From NCBI RefSeq assembly GCF_020509005.1, contig NC_063021.1:3953738-4017737 (forward strand): a DNA stretch of 64,000 nucleotides. Direction: 5' to 3'. Of the stretch, positions 54,501-64,000 are shown in pieces. The position numbers and the translations under genes were made by a program. Position 1 is the first letter of the stretch; every line of letters starts with the position of its first letter. The DNA comes from Fulvia fulva. Lineage: Eukaryota; Ascomycota; Dothideomycetes; Mycosphaerellales; Mycosphaerellaceae. The notes below the pieces were generated by a model that did not search any database, was not told where the DNA came from, and worked only from the letters and a program-made list of their open reading frames with translations.

Positions 54501-57500
54501 AGGTTCTTAGGAGCTTCCTATATCTAAATATATTCGAGTTTCTCGGGGTCTATCTCGATGCCGTTAGGGGTTATAATTAGCCTAAGATACTTCACCTTCT
54601 ATTAGTAGAATTCGCTTTTGTCGATGTCTACTATAAGTCCTATATCGCGTAGCTTAGTAAGAACCTTCCGCACGTGTTCAATGTGCTCCTCTAAGGTGTC
54701 ACTGAAGATAAGTACGTTATCTAGGTAGGCCGACATAAAGTCGTCTAGGTGTTCTTATAAGACCTTATTAATATATAATTAGAACGATGCTAGTCCGTTA
54801 CACAAGCCGAATGGCAACACTAGACACTCGTAGATGCCGTATCGTGTCGCAAACGCTATTAACTACTCGTGCCCTTTAGCTATCCGTAACTTGTTAAAGG
54901 CTACTATAATGTCTAGCTTTATGAAGTACTTCTTACCGTATATACGGTTGAGCGTCTCTTATATTAAGGGAATCGGATACCGGTTCTTAATAGTGATCGT
55001 ATTTAATCCTCTATAGTCGATATAAACACGTAGCCCACCTCTAGGCTTACGTACTACTAGCACTAGTATAGGAGACTAGTTCGTCTTTTGCCCTACTTTT
55101 CGTACCTTCCCTTTAGATATTTGCTCGTCTAGCCATTTCTTAACTACCTCGTTCTCCTTCTTAGCTAGGCCGTAGGGCTTGCGGTATAGTAGCTCTTATA
55201 GACTATTAGGCTTAATATGAATCTCATGATCTACGCCTAGTCGGTGAGGTGGGAGTTCTTTATAATCCTTAGCTAAGAAAGCGTCCGTAATATTGTAGTA
55301 TATTAGCGGTAACTTCTCCTTCGGGTTGTGATTAAACTGCTTGTTCAAGAATTGGTCTAGATTATTAGTAGCTATTACACTTAGCTTAAGCTCTCCGCCG
55401 TCGCTCTTACGCCTAGTAGGCATGATGTAGAAGTACTTAGCCCTAGGCCGGTGCGCGTACATCCCCTACGCGCGTTAAGAAACGCCCTAGTAGTCCACTT
55501 CTTTATCGTCTATATCTTCTAGGTCATATAATAAGACGTTTAGCTCTGCCTCTCCTACTGTGAAGCTCGCTACTTCTCTAGTAAAGGGCTCTAGTCCGTA
55601 CCGTACTAGTGCCTACTTCTTCTTCTCGCGGTAGTTTAGGGATTGTACTGTTATCGGTATCTTATTCTATAGACAGTGACCAAAGCAGTAATCCGACCTA
55701 AATACCACCTCGCCTATCTCCTAGAAGATGTTTAGGTTATACGCTATAAGCCACGGTAGGCTAAAGACGATGTCGCATTCGAGGTCGGTGACGTAGTATA
55801 ACATTTGCTCGTAATGATCGCCTATAACTACGTCTATAGGGGCCGCGTATGTAATCTGCTACGTAGTAGCCGTTCTATCTCCTAGTGTTAGTCGTCGGCT
55901 TTACGTCAAAGAGATTAGGGGTATTGTGTATTTGCGTATAAATTTCTAGTTAAGAAAGAGAGAGGTGGAAGCAGAATCTATAAGGCCTCGAGCCTTTCTC
56001 TATTATATTATTACGGGCAATACTATATAAGGGTATATAGCTAGCTATTACTTATCTAGTACGTATGCCGATATCTTAAGCTCCTTACTATAGTCTGTTA
56101 CCGTCTCTTACGTTCCGTGTCTCTTAATCTTATACTCTTTCTATCCTAGGAAGTTCGGGTGACCGCTATCTACTACGCTTAGGTAGCGGTCGTGCCATTT
56201 CCCTACCGCGGATTAGCGGCTAGGGAACTAAGGTTCGCGCTCGGATTCGGCGTAGTATTACGTAGACGCGGTGGGCGATAGTCGCTATTGTACCTATATA
56301 TTAGGCATTTAGGGTTAGTCGATACGTAAGAACCTATACGGTAGCGGTAGTACTTACCCTACTTCTTAAGGTCTTTGCGCTACTTACGGTTAAGCGTAGG
56401 CAGGTTCTATAGATATGTCGGTAGATCCTCCTTCTTCTTAGTACTAGCGTACTATAGTAGGCGCTGTACTAAGGCACCTGCTACACTAGTAGCGGTACTA
56501 GTAACTACGTTACCGTTATTCTAGTTATTCTAGCCGCTATTACTATTCGAGTTACTATTACCCCGGGGGCGCTCCTTCTACGGGTATAGTCGATCTATCT
56601 CGTAGAAACTCTCGTCTAGTACGGTATACTCCTCGATAACGTCTTATATACTATCTAGGCGGCGGTCGACTTCGCGGTCGCTAAAGGTCTTAATAAAGTA
56701 CTTACGGTTTAGTCGGTTACGGAACAGTATAAGCTCGGTCTTATCGGTCTATAACATCTAGGCGCGCGACTTCGAGTAGCGGGTATAGAAGGCTACAAAG
56801 GTTTCGCCTTGTTCTTACTTATAGGTAGTAATGTTAACTATAGCCTTAGTTCCCTTATTACGTATACTATATTAGCGTGTTATCTAGTCTAATAACTCTT
56901 CTCTAGTCTTAAACTCGTTAAAGGACTACTATCTAGGCATAGGGATCCTCGGCTTAATGCTTCGCTAAGGATCACCTTGTGTCTACCTATATATAAAGCG
57001 TAGACTATCTGCCTTAGTACGGAAGGTTACTATAGTTAGCTTTAGGAGAACACTGCTGTACTAGCTATCGAAATTAGGGTCGTCATCGTTCTTAAAGTGC
57101 TTAGGGTCAGGCATACCCTTGCCGATCTCTATACCGCGAGTAAGGGTGCGGTCAATAGTAAAGAGACGTTCTAGAAGGTCAACTAGTAGTGTCTAGGTAC
57201 GGGTGTTACGTATTCTCGAGTCACGACTATTGTTAGGTCCTAGTCGCGGACGGTCGTTATTACGTCCTCGGCTATTATTACTACGGTTATTGTCGTCTCT
57301 ATCGTTATTACTACTACCGCTACCGCCCCCTCTACTAGCAGCTTCGCGATACCTACGTAATAGCTACTCGAGTGAGGTCTCGCGTAGGCGGGAACGAGAG
57401 GGTCGGCGGCCTAAGCGGCCCCTGCCTCCGTTCTATATAGTGTCTCCTACCTTAAGCCGAGCCTTTAGGTTATCGACTTCTTGTTATAGGGCCTAATTCT

Positions 57501-57572
57501 TCGCCTTAGCATCTTATGCCTTCTTCTTCTCCTTCTTGTAGATCTCGCTAAACTGCTTATATAGGTTGTTAG
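51588..57572 (-). mobile_element. Gypsy-A: Ty3/Gypsy chromovirus, RIP-mutated, lacks its 5' end here
   Basis: Minus strand. From right to left: gag with coiled coil (FSEIYKKEKKKA near 57530), an Arg/Ser-rich segment and capsid-like region; a pol entry with LPPHRLGVDHEIHIKPNS at 55250-55200; reverse transcriptase ([20 protein letters not shown]) whose active-site block reads YLDN instead of YLDD near 54725; RNase H region; integrase with GHSGRARTYELV; and a clear chromodomain near 52230-52050 (YEVEKILDIYTRKR, then YKVKWAGYQNEEDSKT, IIDFYYNRP). A polypurine tract (GGAGGGGGG, 51600-51592 on the minus strand) precedes the 3' LTR start. In-frame stops are pervasive. The gag continues, after the Gypsy-B insertion, at 63864-63906. 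Confidence 0.9.
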
Positions 57573-58092
57573 TGTCATGGTCTCCCTACAGAGTGTACAG
57601 AAGGTGGGGACAGAAGAGCCTTAGAGTGCTCAGAAGTCGTCAAGAAGTGACAGTCTAGCTTGGTGTATGAGCGCCAAGAATCATATACCCCGCAATATTC
57701 ACTACGGGACCTAGCCCTCCAAATTCACCCCTCTACCAAACCTTAACAGATTCACTTCGGCTCGTAACTATGTGACTCACGGCACTCCCGCGAGCACCCG
57801 CGACTGCGCTGGACCCTAGAAGAAGCACGTAGAAGACTCGGAACGTAGGGCAGGTTGGAATAAGGTTTTGAGCAAAGCTACTAAGCGCGGCTTCGCACGG
57901 GTTAGCCCTGTTGATACGGGGACACGTACTCGCGAGGGTCGCGTATAAATATCTGGCCTTCCCTAGGCCTCTCTTGCTTTCTTCGTCTTTTGTTTTGTGT
58001 AGCAATCATACTATACCCTTTTGCATCTGCACTTCGCACCTACATTCTCGCTTTCACCCTTACATCTTATAGGCCAGGCTCTCGCCCTAACA
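57573..58092 (+). repeat. 5' LTR of Gypsy-B
   Basis: 520 bp, TGTCATGG...CCCTAACA, with TATAAA at 57944. The end TAACA corresponds to TGACA in the 3' copy. About 26 differences from the 3' LTR, all transitions. The sequence just inside (TCACAAAAGACC) is not a standard TGG-initiated primer site, so the primer is unassigned. Confidence 0.95.
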
Positions 58093-61000
58093 TCACAAAA
58101 GACCAACAAACCGTCAACCACTCGAGTCATCCTTATAGGTGACCACGCCACCGATAGAGGTGTCAACCTCGACAACCAAGACACTCTATTCCACTTCAGT
58201 AAGTAGACTAACATCCCCTTCTCGAACGCCGCTGCCTTCGGTGCCTAGGCAAACGCTAACCCCGACACCGCCTACGCTCTTATCAACCGCACCGTCTCCT
58301 CTTTCCGCGAGACCGCCTAGCAGGTCGAGCAAGCAAACAACCAAGCAACATACCTTCAAGGTATTGTGAATACCTTCTAGAACCTCGCCCCGTACGCCGA
58401 CGATAACCGCCGCTAGCACTTCTCTAAGAAGGTCAACGACCTAGACGAGTTCGACGGCAACAAGAGCAAGTTTGAGGCATTTGAGACACAGCTCACCATC
58501 AAGCTGTTAGCTAATACCGACCACTTTCCGCAAGAGAAGGACAAAGTCACGTACGTCTTCTCCCTCCTTCGGGGAGACGCCGCGGCTTAGGTACAACACT
58601 ATATCGACAACGCTACGCAGACTATCGGCTGCCCGGACGTCCTCACCTTGATATAGGACCTCCGTGCTGCCTTTGGTGATCTAGACCGTAGAGCCACCGC
58701 CTAGAACGCTATCTATAACCTCCTCTAGAAGAACAAGAGCTTCGCCGAGTACCTCGCGGCCTTCAACCGCGACATCGGGTTCACCGGCTATAACGAAGAG
58801 ACCAAGAAGAGCACTCTCCGCCGTAGTTTGTTAGCAGAGCTTCTTCGAGCCCTCGAGGACAAGGACGTCGGTGCTATAAGCTTCCGTGAGCTCGTCGAGA
58901 CCTGCTAGCGCCTCGACTCCAACATAAAACACACCGCCTCTCTCCTCGCTTCCCGTTCTTAAGGTCGTTAGCCTCGTGGTCCCGGAAGCCACTTCGCTGC
59001 TCTACTAGGCGCCGCCGCTCCTACGGCTCTCCCTCCCGTCTCTGTAGGTGACGCTATAGATCTCAGCGCTAGTACCGCCGTCCCTCGAGTCCAGGGCCTC
59101 GTCAACGGTAAGCTCACTCCCGAAGAGAAGCTTCGCCGTCGCCAGGCCGGACTCTGCACCTACTACGGCGGTCCAGGCCACATCGCAGCCAACTGTCCGC
59201 AGCTCGCTGCCCGTAACGCCCGTAACCCGGTTCGCGGCGCTGTCGGCGCTATCGAGCCTGCTCCTGCTACTCCCGCTAAGCAGGGAAAAGCCTAGGTCTT
59301 CCTCATCGACGCGATGAAGACCAAGAACAACGTTTACCGAAAGTGAAGAGAGGAAAGAAGTTGAGGATCAATACAGCATAGCTAGACCTGTACGACGAGA
59401 CGGGCAAGGACCACGCTTACAAACCGTTCGTTACGAATGTAAATATCGGCTCAAAGAAACTCTCTTCTTCCAATCTCACTCTTATAGACACTAGCGCACT
59501 AGGCGAGTCTTTTATAGACTATAAACTCGCGACCTCTCTCAACCTCGAACCCTAGGAACTGAAGTACCCTCGCACCCTTGAACTCTTTGACGGCACGGAG
59601 ACTACTACTAGTAAGATTACTTATGTTATACACACGTCAATCACCCTCGGAGGCAAGCGTATGTCGATCACTAGCTTCCTTACGTCCCTACCGCATTAGA
59701 AGTTTATCCTCGGCCTCCCCTAGTTCAGACGACACCGACCTATTATCGACTGGACTTCCCTTACTGTCAGCTTCCCTCTAGAAGTTCCTCCGGCACCTCC
59801 GCCTTCTCCGCCGCCTCAGCGCGGTCCTGAGTATACCAAGATCTTCTAGGTGAACGCCGCTGCCTTCACCACTGCTACTAAGTAGCCTAAAGCTCAAGTC
59901 TTCGCCGCCTCTCTCCGCGATATCGACATCGCCCTCGAGAAGCTCGATAAGAAGCGTACACCTACCGACCCTGCTACGAAGGTCCCTCCTTAGGCACACC
60001 ACATCCTCTACGTATTCGATACTAAAGCCGCAGACGAGCTGCCTCCTTATCGCCCTCACGACCACAAGATTGAGCTAGAAGAAGGTGCAGAGACACCGTT
60101 CGGACCGTTATATTCTATGTCCCGAGAAGAGCTTATCGTCCTTAAGAGATACCTCGAAGAGAACCTAAAGAAGGGGTTCATTCGAGCGAGCCGTTCTAGC
60201 GCTAGCAGTCCCGTCATGTTCGTCAAGAAGCCCGGCGGTGGTCTACGCTTCTACGTAGACTACCGAGGCTTGAACGCTGTTATAAAGAAGAACCGCTACC
60301 TAATACCGTTGATTTAGGAGACGCTCGAGCGCCTCTCTAAGGCCAAGTACTTCACCAAGCTCGATGTCATCGCTGCGTTCAACAAGTTACGAATGGTAGA
60401 AGGACACGAGTATCTCATAGCCTTCCGTACTCGCTACGGGCTGTTCGAGTCGCTCGTTATGCCCTTCGGCGTTTGTAACGGGCCTAGTACCTTCTAGAAC
60501 TTCATTAACGACATCCTTTAGGAGTTCCTCGATCAGTTCTACACTGCCTACATCGACGACATCCTAGTCTATAGCGAGACCAAGGAGGAGCACCGCGAGC
60601 ACGTCTGTAAGGTCCTTCAGAAGCTCGCAGACGCCGGCTTATAGCTCGACATCGACAAGTGCGAGTTTGAGAAGACCGAAGTCAAGTTCCTTAGTTTGAT
60701 TATTACCGCAGACGGCATCAAGATGGACCAAGAGAAGATCGACGCTATCGTCGAATAGGATGCTCCTACGAACGTTAAAGAGGTCTAGGGTTTCCTAGGC
60801 TTTGCCAACTTCTACCGCCGCTTCATCCACGCATTTTCGGGCGTAGTACGCCCTTTGACGAAGCTCACGCGCAAGGGTGAGAAGTTCGCCTGGACCGACG
60901 AATGCTAGGAGGCTTTTGACTTGCTTAAAGCGAAGTTTGTTAAGAACCCGCTTCTACGGCACTTCGATTTCGAACTGGAGACCCGTGTAGAGACCGACGT

Positions 61001-63343
61001 ATCCGACGGCGTAGTGGGCGGTGTCCTGCTACAACGCCGCTCGCCTGAATCCCCCTGGTTACCTGTCGCCTTCCTCTCTAAGAAGATGACCGCTACGGAG
61101 TGTAACTACGAGATCTACGACAAGGAGCTTCTCGCTATCGTCAAAGCTTTCGAAGAGTAGCGCCCCGAGCTCGAAGGCTCTGCTATGCCCGTCTAAGTAA
61201 GCTCCGACTATAAGAACCTCGTCTACTTTATAAAGAGCAAGCTACTTAATCGTCGCTAGGCCCGCTGGAGCGAGTTCCTCTCCCGGTTCAACTTCGTGAT
61301 CTCGTACACGCCCGGTAAGGCCAACTCGATGGCCGACGCCCTTACCCGCCGCCCTAGTAACTCTCTAGTTGATCGAAGAGGGGGCCGGCAAATCGCAGGG
61401 CAACAAGTTATTAAAGAGCACAACCTCTCTTCCGAGCTTCGAGAGTACCTATCGAATGGCTAGCCTACGCTCGCCGCTTCCTTTGCTACTCTCGTGCTCG
61501 CTCCTGCCTACCTTGACGAGAGTGACGATGAATCCGAGCCTAAAGAATACGCCTCGGACGCTAAGGACTTGAACGACGATAAAGAGGGCTTAGTAACGAC
61601 CGACGGCTCATCCGAATCAGACTTTGAGGGGTTTGATAATGAGGAGCAGCCCGAAGGCATCATAGCACGAGTACGAACAGCGTACGATGCCGACATAGAC
61701 GCCTAAGAGTTAGTTTAGGCCCTTGAATCTAGCGCGAGGACATTCCCGGGCTTCTCGCTGTCCGAGTACGAGCTCTAGGAAGGTGTCGTCTACTTCCGTA
61801 AGAAGCTTTACGTACCGCAGCCCGAAGGCTCTAATATCCGAGCTGAGATTCTTCAAATCATCTACGACTCCGCCTCTAGGGGTCACCTAGGCGTAGCCAA
61901 GACCTATAAGCTCCTCGCTAGGTATTACTGGTGGCCGCATTCCTAGAAGGACGTCCGCCGCTACGTGCTGAACTGCGCTACTTGCCGAAGAGCCAAAGCT
62001 AACCGCCACCGTCCCTACGGTCTCTTGCACCCTCTCCCGGCTCCTGATCGTCCGTAGAAGCACATCACTATAGACTTTATCACCGATCTTCCTCACGGTA
62101 AGACCTTTAGCGGCGTGAAAGCAAAGGCCCTTCTAGTGATCGTGGACCGTCACTCCAAGGACCGGTACATAATCCCGTGCTAGAGCATGACTGTAAAGGA
62201 GACTACTCGCTTGTTCTACGAATTCGTCTGGCGCTTTCAAGGCCTCCCGGATAGCATCACCTCTAACAGAGGCACCTAGTTCATCTCGCACTTCTAGAAG
62301 CGTCTATGTGCTATCCTAGGCATCAAGCATAACCTCTCGACTAGTTTTTAGCTACAGACCGACGGCCAGACCGAAATTACGAACGCTATCCTCGAGCAGG
62401 TCCTTCGTTGCTTCGTCGACTACCACTAGAAGGATTGGCCTCAGTATATCCCTACGGTGGAGTTCGCTACTCGTAACTAGGACTCGGAGACTACTGGCTA
62501 CTCTCCCTTCTATACTACGAGAGGTTACCACCCTCGTACAGGCATAGAACCAGAAGAACCTCTCCCGCCTACCGAAGACGCAAACGAGCAAGTAGTAGAC
62601 GAGTTCGCTACTATGCTCTCACAGATCTATGAAGAAGTTCACGACGAGATGGTGTACGTATAAGCAATCTACGAGGATCAAGCCAATCGTCGTCGCTAGC
62701 CAGCTCCCGACTACTAAGTAGGCGATATAGTCTACCTCAACTCCAAGAACATCAAGACAGACCGCCCCTCTAAGAAGCTAAACTGGAAGAACCTAGGTCC
62801 TTTTGAGATCACCGAGCGTATTAGTTCACACGCCTACCGTCTAGCTCTTCCTACGAACATAAAGATCCACGACGTCTTCCATCCCGTACGCCTTCGGCCG
62901 TCGGCTAAGGACCCATTCCCGAACCAAAACCAAGACATACTAGGTCCTCCCGATAAAGTAGAAGTCGACGAGCCTGTTAACCTACCTTCTGACGACTATG
63001 CCGTCCGCAAGATCCGGGGAATCCGCGTAGAGCCCAACGACGTTAAAGGACTACCGCCGATCAAGTATGAAGTCGAATAGCAAGGTTGCCCTAAATAGGA
63101 TACCTTATAGGAACCTATCCAATATATCATCTTCAATCGTTAAGTAATCGAAGAATACTACGCCCGCGTAGACGGCCCAGAAGTCAACATCGGCAGGCTC
63201 TTCGAATCTGAGCTTTTCGACGGGGCTTACTAATAGTGTATCGACCATAACATTAGGCCTAGGCCTAGTACTGAAGCTGAACATCCTCGATATATAGAAC
63301 TACTACGGCTTCGTAGGAACTCAGCTTTGTTCGGGGGGGCTAC

Positions 63344-63863
63344 TGTCATAGTCTCCCTATAGAGTATACAGAAGGTGGGGACAGAAGAGCCTCAGAGTGC
63401 TCAGAAGTCGTTAAGAAGTGACAGTCTAGCTTGGTGTGTGAGCGCTAAGAATCACATGCCCCGCAACATTCACTACGGGACCCAGCCCTCCAAATTCACC
63501 CCTCTACCAAACCTTGACAGATTCACTTCGGCTCGTGACTGTGTGACTCACGGCACTCCCGCGAGCACCCGCGACTACGCTAGACCCTAGAAGAAGCACG
63601 TGGAAGACTCGGAACGTAGGGCAGGTTGGAATAAGGTTTTGAGCAAAGCTGCTGAGCGCGGCTTCGCACGGGTTAGCCCTATTGATGCGGGGACACGCAC
63701 TCGCGAGGGTCGCGTATAAATATCTGGCCTTCCCTAGGCCTCTCTTGCTTTCTTCGTCTTTTGTTTTGTGTAGCAATCATACTATACCCTTTTGCATCTG
63801 CACTTCGCACCTACATTCTCGCTTTCACCCTTGCATCTCACAGGCCAGGCTCTCGCCCTGACA
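63344..63863 (+). repeat. 3' LTR of Gypsy-B
   Basis: 520 bp, TGTCATAG...CCCTGACA, same length as the 5' LTR, with TATAAA at 63715. Followed directly by the target duplication GTTAG. Confidence 0.95.
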
Positions 63864-63906
63864 GTTAGCTTCCTTATATTTCTTCCCTAGCTCTTACAAC
63901 TTAGCT
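63864..63906 (-). mobile_element. terminal stub of Gypsy-A gag between Gypsy-B and the telomere
   Basis: On the minus strand this stub reads KKYKEAN, which continues in frame (after removing Gypsy-B and one GTTAG) into NLYKQFSEIYKKEKKKA at 57567 and below. It shows that the host of the Gypsy-B insertion is Gypsy-A gag and that Gypsy-A is cut off by the telomere before its 5' LTR. Confidence 0.8.
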
Positions 63907-64000
63907 GGGTTAGGGTTAGGGTTAGGGTTAGGGTTAGGGTTAGGGTTAGGGTTAGGGTTAGGGTTAGGGTTAGGGTTAGGGTTAGGGTTAGGGTTAGGGT
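63907..64000 (+). repeat. telomere, (TTAGGG)n
   Basis: GGG followed by about 15 perfect TTAGGG repeats to the end of the window. The G-rich strand runs 5' to 3' toward the end, as at a right-hand chromosome terminus. Confidence 0.98.

Larger units (their letters stand above)
57573..63863 (+). mobile_element. Gypsy-B: complete Ty3/Gypsy LTR retrotransposon, RIP-inactivated, nested in Gypsy-A
   Basis: 6291 bp bounded by 520-bp LTRs and a perfect 5-bp target duplication GTTAG (57568-57572 and 63864-63868). Gag (about 58140-59345) includes DKVTYVFSLLRGDAA, FAEYLAAFNRDIGFTGYNEE and a zinc knuckle whose second Cys is now Tyr (59154-59195). Pol follows in another frame: a protease-like LIDTSALG where DTGA is expected (59480s), RT with [19 protein letters not shown] and an intact [10 protein letters not shown] (60545-60580), RNase H (ETDVSDGVVGGVLL), integrase zinc region (GHLGVAKTYKLLARYYWWP, CATCRRAK) and catalytic core (IDFITDLPHGK; SNRGT where SDRGT is expected). 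A chromodomain-like end (IKYEVE-stop-QGCP) closes it. A polypurine GGGGGGGC precedes the 3' LTR. Dozens of in-frame stops, mostly TAG at Gln or Trp sites. Confidence 0.95.

Noticed and set aside
57733..58005. 90-residue minus-strand ORF repeated at 63504-63776
   Set aside because: Both copies lie inside the two LTRs of Gypsy-B, antisense to the element. Their similarity is explained by LTR identity, not by a duplicated gene.
58140..63235. TAG read as glutamine in Gypsy-B (stop-codon reassignment)
   Set aside because: Host genes in the same window terminate with TAG, some interruptions are TAA, and catalytic residues are also altered by G-to-A changes, so mutation explains the pattern better.
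1..64000. CRISPR array, bacterial operons, riboswitches or prophage
   Set aside because: The sequence is eukaryotic: spliceosomal introns, TTAGGG telomere, fungal transposons; no regular repeat-spacer array was seen.

Overview
The window is the right-hand end of a filamentous ascomycete chromosome. It closes in about 15 perfect TTAGGG repeats (63907-64000). Genes carry short spliceosomal introns (45-118 nt). The families present (2EXR/F-box-like arrays, HsbA, secretory lipase, ATG22, HET/NACHT relics, chromoviral Gypsy and Tad1-like LINE elements with RIP-type mutation) point to a plant-associated Dothideomycete, perhaps Mycosphaerellaceae-like. The class-level call is inference.

Layout. 0.7-19.2 kb is gene-bearing euchromatin: two small secreted cysteine-rich proteins, a tandem array of four 2EXR/F-box-like paralogues, a CAP/PR-1 secreted protein, a mitochondrial pyruvate carrier subunit, a BTB protein, several unrecognised proteins and a pair of tRNA-like elements. 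19.8-24.5 kb is a small decayed island. It holds a three-exon secreted cysteine-rich protein, a wrecked HET-NACHT gene, an interstitial telomere-like tract and the tail of a pogo transposase. 25.1-43.0 kb returns to conserved genes: ER Ca2+-ATPase, amidase (frameshifted), short-chain dehydrogenase (frameshifted), SAM methyltransferase, HsbA-like protein, Atg22-like transporter, formyltetrahydrofolate deformylase and a secretory lipase. At 43.7 kb another 8-cysteine secreted protein sits at the border of the repeat block.

44-64 kb is almost wholly transposon: a Tad1-like LINE (minus strand), a Gypsy chromovirus (Gypsy-A, minus strand), and a complete second Gypsy element (Gypsy-B, plus strand) with 520-bp LTRs and a 5-bp target duplication inserted into the gag of Gypsy-A. 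Telomere repeats follow directly on the remaining piece of Gypsy-A gag, so the chromosome end looks as if it was healed onto a broken transposon. All three elements are full of in-frame stops, mostly TAG, and the two LTRs of Gypsy-B differ only by transitions at CA/TG sites. This is the pattern left by repeat-induced point mutation.

How it fits together. Housekeeping genes are interleaved with four predicted small secreted Cys-rich proteins, a CAP protein, HsbA and a lipase. This is a typical subtelomeric secretome of a plant-associated fungus. The main novel candidates are the cysteine-rich proteins recoverable only by splicing, the intron presence/absence split in the tandem paralogue array, the paired tRNA-like elements, and the telomere-capped broken retroelement.
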